64,000 bases of DNA from Ailurus styani (Eukaryota; Chordata; Mammalia; Carnivora; Ailuridae), in contig LNAC01000337.1 of NCBI GenBank assembly GCA_002007465.1, positions 677,144 through 741,143 on the forward strand, in the 5' to 3' direction. A model generated the notes under the pieces. The model worked only from the letters and a program-made list of their open reading frames with translations, did not search any database and was not told the DNA's origin. Both the position numbers and the translations under genes were made by a program. Below are positions 36,087-48,200 of this stretch, piece after piece (position 1 is the first letter of the stretch; the number at the start of each line of letters is the position of its first letter).

Positions 36087-36519
36087 GAATAGTACACAGC
36101 CATCAAAAATGATATCTCACCATCTGCAACAAATGACATGAGTGGAACTAGGAGGTATCATGCTAAGCAAAATAAGTCAATCAGAAAAAGAAAACTAACA
36201 TATGATCTCACTCCTAGGTGGAATTTAAGAAATAAAACAGATGAGCATAGGGAGAGGGAAGGAAAAATAATATAAGACAAAATCAGAGAGGAAGACAAAC
36301 CATAAGAGGTGCCTTATTCCAGGAAATAAACTGAGGGTTTCCGGAGGGCAGGTAGGTGGGGAGAAGGGGTAACCGGGTGATGGGGATTAAGGAGGGCACC
36401 TGACAGTAATGAGCACTGGGTGTTGTATGCAACTGAGGAGTCACTAAATTCTACCCCAGGAGTTAATAATATACTATATGTTAATTAATTGAATTTAAAT
36501 AAAATAAAATTTAAAAAAC
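35800..36519 (+). mobile_element. 5'-truncated LINE-1 with target duplication
   Basis: The last ~720 bp of a LINE-1. 35830-36180 is the broken C-terminal ORF2 coding region (caacccagcaattgcac, ccaaactatggaaagagcc, catcaacagaggaatgg), followed by the 3'UTR and an A-rich tail. It is bounded by a perfect 16-bp duplication aaagtcaggcactgtg at 35784-35799 and 36520-36535. An (AC)n tract has grown inside at 36041-36084. Confidence 0.93.
36041..36084 (+). repeat. (AC)22 microsatellite inside LINE-1
   Basis: An uninterrupted dinucleotide run placed where the LINE-1 ORF2 tail has a short ac-rich stretch. Confidence 0.97.
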
Positions 36520-36535
36520 AAAGTCAGGCACTGTG

Positions 36536-36600
36536 CCAGCACACAGCAGGTACTTAGTTAACACTCCGAATGAATAAATGAATAAATGAATGGATGATGA
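36536..36600 (+). mobile_element. MIR 3' end, host of LINE-1 insertion
   Basis: ccagcacacagcaggtactta gttaacac with (aatgaata)n continues gtcaggcactgtg, so the LINE-1 inserted into a MIR end and duplicated it. Confidence 0.55.
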
Positions 36601-37169
36601 TCGCAGGAGCGAGTGAGTGGTACCGTTTCCCCCACCAGAAGGCTCTTCAGTCCCTTCCCCGTGTGTGGTGGACCGAGGGATTATCCTTCGGAGCACAGAA
36701 CCAGGTCCCGAGGCAAGGCAGGACCACCCCGGCCGGCGCAGCCACCCCATTGGGCTACAGCACGCCACCCCCTCCCCCCGCCCCGAGGATCGCGAGCAGG
36801 CAGTCCCGAGAATGTGAGCTGATGCCTGGGCTATTTCAAAGTAAAGTCCTGCTGGGGGGCGTGGGGAGGGGAGGTGACATCCAGGTGGGTTCAGACACAG
36901 CTTGGGTGGGTTCCTGGGACTGGGATGGGTCCCTGCGGCTTCCTTTTTTATTCTCTACTTGTTATGCATGTTTAAAGGCTTCCATTTAAACGGTGGGGTT
37001 TTGTTGAAAGAACATTATTTAAATTCCTACAGGAGGTTGGAACGGCCACTGCGGAAGACTGTCTGAAAGGGACAAAGAATGCGCTCTCCCCAGAAGGCCA
37101 GACTCGCACCCATCAGTGGCTCTCACTGCGGGGGGGACCCAGGTGCTGGACGGAGCCTCCCTCCCCTGG

Positions 37170-37560
37170 TCCTGCTGAAGCGCCGGGTAATCCGGGAATG
37201 CTGCTCAGACCCTGCCTCCCATCGGGCCAGCAGCCTCCGTCCCTCACTCCAGAGGAGCTTTCGGAAGGGTCTCCCCCACCGAGATGACGTGACAGATGAC
37301 AGGACGGAGCTCCCCCGGCGGGGCGGGGCAACACAGCATCACCGGACGCTGCCTCCCCGGCCTTGACCTCAGCCGCCCTGCCGGCGTGGGGAGGGAAGCC
37401 CGCAGACCCCACCTCCGGCGCCTTTCCCAGGCCCGCCAGCGACCCCAGCCTCACACCTTTGTGGGGCTGCTGCCTTTCTTTTCCTGAAGGCTATCGACCG
37501 TTTCCCCAAACCCACCAGGTCTGACCAGCCACTTCAGCGAAAACGCAGCTTTCGGAACGG
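37170..37560. promoter_or_regulatory. CpG-dense block with CRE-like motif
   Basis: About 24 CpG in 37170-37450. It has the CRE-like gatgacgtgaca (37282-37293), ccccggcggggcggggc GC-boxes and further GC-rich sequence. It could be an intronic promoter or enhancer. Confidence 0.45.
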
Positions 37561-38385
37561 ATCTCGCTCGCTGTGCTCTGCTGCGAGTTGAAAGTCTCCT
37601 TGATAATGCGGTCCACTTACCCTTTATCCTCGTCTCAGATAGAGATTTTCAGTGTGGTCTAAAGTCTTTCTCCACTGAGTCAGGCGCCTCAGGCTTGATT
37701 TCTGGGCTTGACAGTTAACATCTCACCCTGCCTATGAGCTACTGCCGAGGGCTACCTCTCTGGAAGGTCCTGTCAACCCTAAATTTAGCAAAGTGCAAGA
37801 TATGAATATCCCATTATTTCGTAAGGCCACACCACATGGTTTCAGGGTGGTTTTTTTTTTTTTCCTGAAGATCTTCCATAAAAGATGGCAGTTCTCACAT
37901 TGACCTCGAGGTTATTAAAATCTCAATCCATTTATTCCCTGCCACTGGGTGTGCTTGGCACAGGGGTGGATGGGGGAGCCATGGGCCCGGGTGAGACGCT
38001 CCCTGGCCCCACACGGGTCCGACCAGTCTCCCACCAGTCTACTCAGGACACCGGGCCCACCGTCTGTCTTGAGAGGAATGCATTCCTGTTAAAACCCAGC
38101 CCAGCTCAAGCTCCCTCCTGCCCATCAATCCCAACAGGAGAAAATGGCAATCAAGGGGGGACCCTGGGAGCTCCCCCGAAGGATGGACTCTTCTCCCCTG
38201 GCTGGGGGTCTGACGTCTGTTGTCCTCAGGCAAGTCCAGCTCAGACAGCTGCTGCGTGGAAGTCAGGGAGGGCCTGGGGAGAGCACCTAGGTCAGCTCAA
38301 GAGTTTCCCAGGGAAACGAGTCCAGTGTGGGTAGAAGGGACAGGCTCCAGGCCCAGCTCGGTGCGCGCACTCCTGCCGCGCCACA

Positions 38386-38399
38386 CTGCCCCCTGCTGT
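38386..38399 (-). promoter_or_regulatory. CTCF-like site
   Basis: The reverse complement, acagcagggggcag, fits the CTCF core except the first base. Same orientation as the site at 39549. Confidence 0.55.
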
Positions 38400-38689
38400 C
38401 TGTGCCCTTGCATTCCTGCACCTGCTGGCGGCTGGCCCAGGAGAGCCCAGACCTGGGACTCGGCTGGGGCGGGAGGCGGGACCACGAGGGGGCTCGGGCT
38501 GCTGGAGCTGGCCCTCAAAGGCCAGGGCAAAAAGTGGAGAAAAGAAAGTGGCTCCCTCAGTCAGGGCTTATAAGGAAAAAAGGCCAGAGACCGACGGATA
38601 TGCCCAGAAGCAGCTCATTCTCTTCCTCGCCACCAGGGCAGATCGGAAAGAGCCGAGGGCCTCATCACTCGCCCGACACACTGCAGGCA

Positions 38690-38985
38690 CACACTCTTAC
38701 ATCCCCGCTCAGAAACCCCCTTCTGTCTACCACACACCCCTCCGTGCACCCGACACACGTGCACCTCCAGACACACGCTACACACACGCTCCCACACACG
38801 CACTCACCTCCAACAGCCCTACGCTGCCCGCAGCCTACAGCACATACTCACGACACACCCACGACACGCACATTTCCACACACCTATGTGTACCCCTGCA
38901 CAGCACGGACACCCTGGACCCCACAGCTGTCTACACCCGGTGCATGACACACCACCTACCCTCGCCCACACCCCCGCCCGCAACA
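38690..38985 (+). repeat. CA/C-rich low-complexity region
   Basis: Dense cacac and ccac units over about 300 bp with almost no GT on this strand. A long open frame here (38548-39405) is a by-product of stop-poor composition. Confidence 0.75.
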
Positions 38986-39548
38986 ACCCGGGAGCTTCTT
39001 TCCCTCTTCGAGCCCCCCACCGAAACCCAGGTAAAGGGGACGTCCGGCTATCTGCGAGCACTCACGCGGGACTCAGAATGTGCTTCTCCCCCCTTCCCGA
39101 CACCCAACCCAGCTCCTGGGTCCTGCCAGCTGCCGAAGCCGGTGGGGGGAGCGGGGAGGGGGGAGATCTTGGAAAGGAACAGGACCGTGAAGGAGAGGGG
39201 GCTGCTTTTGTTTCTGTTTCTCGTTTCTATCTCATATGAAAGCTTGAGAGAAACGGGGCTCCCACCCCCCCCAACACGCACACATTTCTTGGCCCAGGAT
39301 GTGGGTGGGGCCCCTTTCTGGCCCCAAATTACTATCACTGTAATCGGGCAAACTAAACTCCCATATGTGGGTGACTGTTGTGCACCCCCCGCCCCACGGG
39401 ACTGATTCCTGGCCGACCAGGCCCGCAAGCCCCCCTTGCCGCCACCACCACACCGGAGAAATCCGAGCCTCTGAGAAACCCCTGCAGCGCCACCAGGCCA
39501 GGACAGGGGCCAGGTGGTCTGTCAGTGACGCCCTTTGTTTATTATTTA

Positions 39549-39562
39549 CTGCCACCTGCTGG
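39549..39562 (-). promoter_or_regulatory. CTCF-like site
   Basis: The reverse complement, ccagcaggtggcag, fits the core CTCF consensus CCASYAGRKGGCRS at every position. Confidence 0.6.
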
Positions 39563-40017
39563 CCGACCGTGGAAGCTGCGCCCCAAGTGAGCACTTAAAA
39601 TGATAAACAGGACCTGTCTCAACCCTGAACAGGAAATAATGAGGAGAACCCTGATTGTTTGAACTGGTCACACCCTGCAAGGCTTCAGCGGGGAGCAGGC
39701 CCACTGGACAGTTTGCCTCCTTGGTAAACACAGCTCACTTGCTCCAAACAAGCTCCCGTCTTCACGGGCACAAGATGGGAGGGACATCTAAGCCTCTTTA
39801 GGTCCTCAAAGTCCATAAACGGTCGTCTACACTGCTTAACAACAGCATTTAAGATTGCTTGGCAGACGGTGATGCCGGGAAATAACACTTTTTTTAAGAT
39901 TGGATTTTTTTTTTCAAATCTGGAGAAATACATTAGCCCTGGGGCTCTAACCAATTAGAAGGATATCGCACACCGTTCATCCCTCGAAGGACGGCTGCCC
40001 CCTTTCTATCACTTTCT

Positions 40018-40221
40018 TTTTTTTTTTTTTTTTTTAAAGATTTTTTTTTTTTATTTGACACAGAGAGAGAGATTGCAAGTAGGCAGAGAGGCAGGCAGAG
40101 AGAGGAGGAAGCAGGCTCCCCGCTGAGCAGAGAGCCCGATGCGGGCCTCGATCCCAGGATGCTGAGATCATGACCTGAGCCGAAAGCAGAGGCTTTAACC
40201 CACTGAGCCACCCAGGCGCCC
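40018..40221 (-). mobile_element. Young mustelid-type CAN-SINE
   Basis: An antisense copy with a near-consensus body and a perfect 12-bp duplication ctatcactttct at 40006-40017 and 40222-40233. Confidence 0.95.
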
Positions 40222-40844
40222 CTATCACTTTCTATCACTCCCCTCTCTGCCTGTCTACCAGGGCGGAACGCAAAGGCAAGATGGGGGTGCCCACACCCCA
40301 CGGGTGCGTCCGGGCGGAGAGCGCAGCCCCCACTGTGCGTACTCAGTTTGTCTATTGAAGCTGTAGACGAGAAAGAAAGACTATTTGAAAATAGACATTC
40401 CTCTATAAATGAATGGTGCTTCACTTAGCAAATTAATAGGACTTTTAGACAATGCTCACTTAGGCACACTGTGGATAACGATTTGATACTTCACCATTCC
40501 GATCTTAAAACACACTGTATGTCGTGCAGTGGAAAATGTAACTACTGGGAAAATGAGGAGAGGTGGCCAGTCTGTACGGGGACTGGGCTGCTTTCAAAGT
40601 GCAACGTACTGATATTTACTGCAGATGAAGGGGCTTAAGAAACACGGTTTTCCTTCCATTCTAATGGAGCCGTGGCTCAGAACCAGCTCTTTCCCTCACA
40701 TCTCACCGGGGCGCGAGAACGCCATTACCCACGTGATCTGGGAGAGCAAAATCAGCAGCTGCGGAGAACTCCAGAAACAACCATGAACCCATTCTTCTGG
40801 GATGGAAAAGATACGGCGGCACATTAATTAACAAGCATGTGAGC

Positions 40845-41060
40845 TCGGCTCTGTCCTAAGCACATATTTGTTCGAATACAAGTACTAATTATGTGATCTT
40901 CCTAATAGGCCCATTTCACAGATTAGCAAACTGAAGCCCAGAGAGAAGCAGTAACTTGCCCAAGGCCACACAGCTAATAGCTGAAGGAGCCCAGATTGAA
41001 ACCCAGGCCATCTCGCTAAAGCTAGGACATTTGTTCAATCTCTGTGCTCTCTACCTGCCT
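40845..41060 (+). mobile_element. MIR
   Basis: A well-preserved MIR: cccatttcacagattagcaa, taacttgcccaaggccacac, then attgaaacccaggccatctc. Confidence 0.85.
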
Positions 41061-41079
41061 ATAAGGGGAAGGAGCAGTG

Positions 41080-41210
41080 TGGATTCTGCCCTCTGCTCTG
41101 CATTTCTCTCTCAGTGTGCCCTTGGGTGAGTCGCTTTACTCCCAACTGGGGTTTCTTCCTCTTTGAAACAGAATTGGACTCTAAGGTCTCTGAGCTATCT
41201 GCAAGCCCCT
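41080..41210 (+). mobile_element. MIR-like fragment
   Basis: cccttgggtgagtcgctttac and gggtttcttcctctttgaaa resemble MIRb. Confidence 0.55.
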
Positions 41211-42224
41211 ACGTGGCTCATGAAGACATCCTACTGCCCAGCTTCTGAGGGTCTAGAAGGCTGTCTGTCTGCTGCACACAGTCCCAAGAGGTGGCCAGTC
41301 CCGACAAACCACAACGCTCAAGTCAAGCCTCCCCTAGTGTGGCTGAGTAGGGATGCCTAGAGGTAGGCTCTAATGCTCTCCTCTTGAACTTGGGCTGGTC
41401 ACCTTGACTAGCCTGATGAAGAGAACCAGGTGGAAGTTCATTCTCAGCCCTGCAGCTTGCCTCAGCCTCCACCTCAACCCTGGACTCCCTGGGATGCTCA
41501 TTCTAGGAGAAGCCGGTCACCCCATAAGCGGGCTGACCAATCAAAGGCCGCCATGCAGTGAGGAAGCCGAGGCTAGCGGTGAGAAGGGGCTGCATGGAGA
41601 CAGATGCCTGACCAGCCCCAGCCACCCTGAGGGTCCCACTCCAGGCACCAGGCACAGGACTGAGGACTCTGTCTTGCACAAACCAGCTCCAGCAGAGGCA
41701 GGGAGAAGAACCAAGGAACCACGCTGACACCAGAACCGAGAACCAGCCATCACACTCGGGTGAGCCAGCCCAGTCAGGTCCAGCCAATTAGGCTATGCCA
41801 ACTAAGGTCCAAGTCTGCACCGAGTCAAGCCCTCCCTGAAATCCTCACCCACGAAATCAACAGCACAATAACATCGTCATCATTTTATGCCATTAAATTG
41901 TCAGGCAGCTGCCAAGAGACAACCAGAGCACCAGAGCTATGGCGAGCTGGGCCTTCGCCGGTTCCTGGTTACCGCAAGGCCCGGCATGGGAGGTTGGCAG
42001 CAGCCACAGGAAAAGAATATCCAAAATCCACCAGTGAAACAGACACGCGTAGCCCACGGATCTTGCTCCTACTACCACAGCTTCTAGTACAGGGGCAATT
42101 GATACTATTGATACTAATTGCATCTCTATTGATACTACTTAGCTCTTATTACTAATAGATAGTATCCAGCATAGACACAAGTTCATATAACATGACTAAC
42201 AAACCCATGTAGGGTTTGGCTGAG

Positions 42225-42345
42225 CTGTAGAAAGCTCAGCCTACAGATGAGGTCACGGTGGCTCTGGGTGGCTTGTCCAAGGTCACACAGCTGGGAAGTG
42301 GCAGAGTCTGAACTGGCATCCAGTGGTGGGAGTCCCGAGCTGGAA
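42225..42345 (+). mobile_element. MIR fragment
   Basis: gtccaaggtcacacagctgg and aagtggcagagtctgaactg are MIR core. Confidence 0.75.
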
Positions 42346-42431
42346 CCCGTGTCTAGGAGGGTCCCCTGACCGTCTAGCAGGGGCCATGGCTGACCATCTC
42401 TCTGGAAGCCGGTCAGGCTGCCTGCCACCTT

Positions 42432-42445
42432 CTGCCACCTGCTCT
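42432..42445 (-). promoter_or_regulatory. Weak CTCF-like site
   Basis: The reverse complement, agagcaggtggcag, keeps the AGGTGGCAG half but has mismatches at the first positions. Confidence 0.3.
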
Positions 42446-42552
42446 CCCCTCTGTTCCTCCAGATGAACGGGGTCTCACCTACATGGAAATGCAGGCCGAG
42501 AAGCTTCTGGGCCCCATGCCATCCAGGGCTGATTGCCATGTGCTCCCTCACT

Positions 42553-42583
42553 CATTCATTTGTTCATTCATTCATTCATTCAT
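42553..42583 (+). repeat. (ATTC)n microsatellite
   Basis: attcattcattcattcat run after cattcatttgtt, next to a MIR-like region. Confidence 0.9.
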
Positions 42584-44388
42584 AAGCGTTAGCTGAGCTC
42601 CTACTATGAGCTCCTACCATGCCGCTGCTGGGGACCGAGGAGCAGACCACTGGCCAGGCAGACAGAGCCTGAGCAAAACCACGCAGTGTGAGGACAGACG
42701 CTGGGGTAGGGAGAGTTCCCCGACAAAGGCCATCTTACCTCCCCAGCACCCAGCCATGACCCGAAGGCAGGGGCGTGAGATCGCAGTTCTGGCAGTCCAG
42801 ATCACAGGGGGTAAGTCAGATACGTGCACTCAAGGTCTGAGGTGTGAGATGAGGAGAAAGGCGTCCCCCCCTCCCCCGCCTCCTCCCCCGGGCCCCCTAG
42901 GACAGCGGGTGGGGATGGAACAGGTGGCCGTGGGCACTTTCCTTTATACTCCCTACTCCTCCGTCCCCTCCCCTCCCACCCCTCAGCTCCCCCACCCCGA
43001 AACCCCCTCTGTACCCACCACCCTTCCACCCCCTTCTCAGCAGAGCAGGTAGACAGGTGCAGGGCTGACGGCGTGGGCCTGGCGCTTCCCTCATCTATCA
43101 CGGCAGTGGCAGGCTCCCCGTGGGGACACCGCAGCCCCCTCCTGGCTGATAAACCGCAGCGAGTCTCGTGGCCCCGATCTGTTCCGGGGATGTGGTGACT
43201 GTCCGAAGTGTAGGACCCCAGAAGGTCACTGGGGCAGCCTCCCCCTGGACGCCTCAGGCCCCACTCAGCCCAAGGAGAAAGAAGCCGGTGTCAGCTCCCC
43301 ATCCAGCACATTCTAAGAGGGAAAGGGGCTTCTGACTCGGGGGTGGGAGTGGCCGCCCAGAGGGCGGCACCGGGAGACCTCCGGGCTGGAGAAGGCTGGG
43401 GCCTCTGGGTCTGCCCTGTCGCAGACGATTTCACAGCTGAGTGGGTTGGAAGCCACCGGGGCGGCCCGTGGAGGGGAAACACTTCCAGAAGCTCTAGTCA
43501 GAGTGAGAAGGACACCATGCACCTCTGGGCTCACCTTAGACTTCGCAGAAGTGTCTGGGCTTTGTTTCACTGCATTTCTGTCATCTGGATGCCCGGCACA
43601 TAGCAAGCCTGAGACCAACACTCAGCCCAGCAAAACCATCTGTGGCCGTCCCTCTTTGGTGACACCGCGGGGCGGTAAGAACGGCGCTGGACGAGCCCCA
43701 CCCTGGGTGGGGACAGAGGTTTCGCTGAAAGGGTGCACAGGTGAGTGGAGAGCCCCTTGCTGCCTCAGTTTCCCCACTGGACCGGCCACTGAACAAAAAG
43801 CTTTTCGACCTTTCGGCGACAAACCTTTTGATGACTCCCTGGCAAAGCTTCGTTTTAATAATGGAGGGAGCCACTGGGCACCCTTCTGCGGCGAAAATCT
43901 AGTTGGAAAAAACAAGGAGCCGGACCCCCCCGGGGGCAGAACCTGTTGATAAACGGGAGCGCTGACCCCCTTTCTGGAACCATCCCCACCATCGGGCCCT
44001 CTGGCCTCCGAATGCAGCCACGGCTTTGAGACCTTGCTGCTCTGCTGGGCTCTCTTGGCCAGGGCTTCCTCTGGGGCTGGAAGAGGCCCCTACCTAGTTT
44101 CCATACGGAAATCTTTGTAGCAGTCCCCGCAGAAAAGTCAGAAGATTGACTTGAAAAAAGGAGCTACTTCAAAAGCATTGTCAGACCGAGGTGAAGGTTC
44201 CTTCAAAATGCATAAATGCCAGGGGGGTGTCCGTTAATCAACCTACAGGCAGCCCCGCGGCGGGAGAGCTGAGTGGGTGCGGCGGGGGCGCGCGGGGACA
44301 CGTCCGGGGGAGGCGAAGCGAAGAAAATACACGCCGAATAAAAGAGTAAATTAATGTGTTTATTACTCACTGCCTGGACTGCGTGCAC

Positions 44389-44390
<2 letters not shown>

Positions 44391-44422
<32 letters not shown>
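44391..44422 (+). repeat. (GT)16 microsatellite
   Basis: An uninterrupted gt run preceded by gcgtgcacgc, about 300 bp before the CpG island. Confidence 0.96.
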
Positions 44423-44424
<2 letters not shown>

Positions 44425-44729
44425 AAAATGAAAGAAAAATGTAGAGTTTTTTTCAATAATAAAAAGGGAGTTGCACTGCGGGGCCCCTAAAGCTTGTGAA
44501 AAATTAAACTCGACGGATTCAAACTGTCCTATTTCCACTTCAAAAGAGACGAGGCACTGAGCTCTTCCCAACTTGTCTTCAAACGCCCAGCACCCTAGAA
44601 AGTTTCTTTAAAAAAATAAAGGCTCCTGTTCCCCCAAGCACTGTACCGGTTACTGTACCCACCGTCTCTCCCTCTTCTAATTATACCCCTGTGAGTCTAT
44701 TAATCAACTGGTAAATTATTTAGAGAGCC

Positions 44730-45245
44730 GCGCGCTGTCTTGAGCTGGTACAAACACGCCGCGCGCAGAGCCCTCCTGCATCCGGGCAGGGGTCCCCCGG
44801 GTCCCGCCGGCGCCCGCTGCAAGGCTGCGCGCAGCTCGCCCAGGCTGCACCGAGCAGAACAAGCAATCCCGTTCCGCTTACCTCCTCAGACGTGAAGATT
44901 TACTTTGTCTTTCAACTCAGCAACTCCTTGCAAGTTTGTAACAAAAGAGAAAAGCTGGTCTATTGTCGAATCTTTAGTGTGCATTTAGTGCTGAGAATAT
45001 TAATTCCCCCTAAAAAGGGCGGCGGCTCGGCGGAGCTCTGATCCGCGGCCCCTGGGAGGCGGATGTGTGGAAGGCTCTGGAATCGCTCATGATCATGGCG
45101 GTTTGGGGCCGGTTGGGCTTGTGTGTGTGACGAGGGCTGCGTTTGCTGGGGCGAGGGGGCTCGTCGCTGGAAAGGGTGCAAAGGAGCCTCGAGTCGCCCC
45201 CCAAATCTCCGGCCGCCGCTCGGGCTCGCTCAGGCCAGGAGGGAC
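44730..45245. promoter_or_regulatory. Intragenic CpG island
   Basis: Hand counting gives about 19 CpG in 44711-44880 and about 22 in 45005-45240, far above the CpG-poor surroundings. An AT-rich gap lies between (44890-45010). On the minus strand (AK8 direction) GAGGAG|GTAAGC at 44882/44881 is a near-perfect splice donor. The island could be an alternative AK8 promoter, a lncRNA start or an orphan enhancer island. No annotated start lies here as far as I can see. Confidence 0.6.
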
Positions 45246-48200
45246 CTGCTCCAGACAGCAGTGTTTAGGAAAGAGCAGGGCGTGCGGGAGGGGGCACAGG
45301 GAACACTCACTAATGATCTGTCTTCCACGTTACTTTTCTGCCGCATCACGACCGGCGCTCTTAGGGGAAAGTTCTTACGCCAATTAAACAGCTGTTTTCT
45401 CACCTGGAAGTCAGCGCACTCCTGGCGTGTGCACCAAGGAACTTGGGCCTTCGGGTAATTGAACTGCTTTAGCGGCTGGGGGTGCCGGCCGGGCGGGCTG
45501 GGGACAGAGGTGGCGGGACTTAGGAGCCCACTGTAATTGGGCTGCCAGGCTGGCGGGCAGGAGAGCCTCCTAGAGGCCACCTCAAATGCCACTGCTGGGG
45601 ACACGGCTGCGCGGGCAGTCCCCTGACCCGACAATGCCAACACGTTCTGAAGACAACACGGTAGAGTCAAGGTGAACATCTCGCACACTTGGGGCAAAGA
45701 CGGAAGCCAACAAGGACATGACACGCCTTTGGCTGCTTGTACTAACTGCCCTGGGTCGCTGTGCTCTAAAGAAAGCGGAAGCCACGCTGGAGAAAGGCAA
45801 GAATGATCAGAGCCGGGGTAGAAGGCGGCCCTTCCCACCAAAGGCACAGTCGTGTGCCACGCGTTGGACCCAGCAATCTGGAAGGAGGTCGCGTCTCCCG
45901 CCACCAGCCTCTGGACCATGAGTTCTGGCTGAAACACCCAAGGAGAGACAAATAAAGCAGCGCAGACTTCTTGCTGATGGCCTGAGATGAGGCCGGTAAG
46001 GAAGGCTGCTTTCCACGTGAAGTGAACACTGGAGAACCAGACCTTCCAACGGGCAAAGACAGAACAGGTGCCCTCCTTTGGGTGCTCTAGGCCTCCAGAA
46101 TGAAGAAACCCCACCTTCCACGAGACCCTTTGGCAGGAATGAAGCCCCAGGGAAGGAGCTGAGCGCCTCATTAGGAGGTGGTGACCACTGTGCGTCACCG
46201 CTGATTTAGGCAGAGTTGAGATCTCGGGGCTCCTCTGCCTGATTTCAGGGAGAAAAAGACAATCAGCACACATTGGCATCATACGCCCTGGCAACGGAAT
46301 CCGTCAGCACCAACTGTCTAATTTTAAATGGTATATAAACAGCTGAGAACTGATTTTTTTCCGAAAACCCCAGAATAGTCTTTCCTTGCTTCGTACCCAT
46401 GTGGAAGTGACAGGAGCTTCCCGGCAGCTAAGCCTGCGTGATTTAAGGCCCAGCCCCTCGGGCCGCGCACAGCCCCAGCCCCCGCTGCCTGTACCGGAGG
46501 CTGCCCACATGAGGAACACAGCGTGCCAAACCCTGGGGAATAAATTTGTTCTGCTCGCTGCAGCTAGAGTGGGGATGAGTTTAGGAGGTCAGACCTATAT
46601 ATTTCACAGTCTGGGACACAGAGGAAGCGTCTCCCCGACCCTCTGTCCACGGTGTGGCCGCCAAGAGCCTGGGATCAAGGGATTTAGGATGGGCTGTGAT
46701 GGGCCCTGGAGCCCTCTGCCCAGTAAATGTGGAAAGATGGGAAAACGGTTATTAATTTTGCTGCTGATTCCAAAGGAGGAAGTGTTGGCAGGACCTGTGG
46801 GGATGGAAGAGAACAGAGCTAAGTCTGCAGAGGTTGCGACTGGGACAAAGCATCACGAGGCCTTGCGGGGCGACAAAGACGAAGTGGCTCCATGGGGGGA
46901 AAGATGACATCTGGATCGATTCTGGTGTGCTGGCAATGGTGGTGACGGTGACCGCGAGGGTGGCCTCGACGCACCACGATTGCAAGGATGCCTGGCTCTG
47001 GCGATGGCAGCTGCGAGGTGAGTGGACCGAGGACCAGAGTCTGTGATGGCGGGGGTCCCCACGAGAGCCGGGCGGAGGGCTGGCGGACAGGCCAGCAGCC
47101 GGGAGCACAGGGCAGAGTGCCCCGGGCAGGAGGTGTGGTGCCCAGAAGGGTGCGGCCCGCTATGGGGGCTGGGGAGCCAGGTCTCTGCACTGGGGCGGCC
47201 ACAGGAGGGAATGCTCTGCCCCAGGGTGAAGGGGCCTCTGAGCCCTTCGGAGAATCTCCATCCCTGCAGCCGAGCTCTCGGGCCCTTGTGGATTTCACAG
47301 GTGCAAACACAGAGGGGTGTGGCCAGGCACTCTCCGTGTTCCTAGGAATGCTGCTGGCCCCCGGGGCAGAGATATCTGAAGCACGCCTGGGCTTGTGAAG
47401 ACGCACATCCAACAGGCCCCAACAGGCCCCCAAGAACAGCGGAGGGCCATCACTACATCGCTCTGCTGGAATCCTGCCAATGGGCTGCAAGTGTTGGGGG
47501 AGCGAGTTGTTGCTGTCAGGGTGGAGGGGCACCTTCCGAGCCCAGGGCAGCCTCTGGGGAGGAATTCTGCTCCCTGCCCTTTGCCTCATTCCTTCTCAGA
47601 AAGGAGAGCCATTGGTTGGACCGGCCCCGCCCTCCAGCTCCCATCCTCCAGCGGGCTGGCTCTCGCCTCCGGCGGGGTGCGCTGCCCTCCCCACACCTGC
47701 TTCCTCTCAGTCAGGGTTCTTCCGGGGGAAGGTCTGAGGCCCGTCTCCCCATCCCCACCGGCTGGCCGTGGCCATTTATCAGGAGAAGACGTCTCCTCTG
47801 ATTCGTGCCCAGGCCTGGACTGGAAAGCCGTGTCAGGAGGCCAAGGGTGCCCTCAGCCCTGCTGTGTTTCCATCCGATGCCCCCCGAGAACGCCGGGTCC
47901 GCCTCCCACTGGGCTCAGAACTCGGGGTGCAGGGAGGTGACGTGCGCCCAGGACCCAGACGGGTGACACGAGACTTGGCCTCAGGGGCCCTCAGCGAGGA
48001 TGCCAACGGCGGTGACTCGCGGAGAAGCCAGGCTGTGGTCGGCTATGCAGAGCCTCAGTGCTCGGTCTGACCTTCCCTTCAAAACCGAGTTGGGTCAGAA
48101 TCATTTACATTTTCTTCCTGTTTCAGCTGGTGGCGAAGCGGGTCCCACCAGACCTGGGTGGCCCTGGTGGCCTCCTGTGCGAGCCCCGTGCTGTGGCTGT

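Noticed and set aside
38548..39405. 285-codon open frame on the plus strand
   Set aside because: It runs through a CA/C-rich low-complexity tract where stop codons are rare; Thr/His/Pro-rich product without structure.
46330..46345. tatataaac followed by cagctg as a promoter
   Set aside because: Isolated TATA-like word with no start or gene beyond it; expected by chance in AT-rich intron.
47600..47635. Inverted CCAAT (attgg) plus GC box (ggccccgccct)
   Set aside because: Only two motifs and no CpG-island context; weaker than the cluster at 4559.
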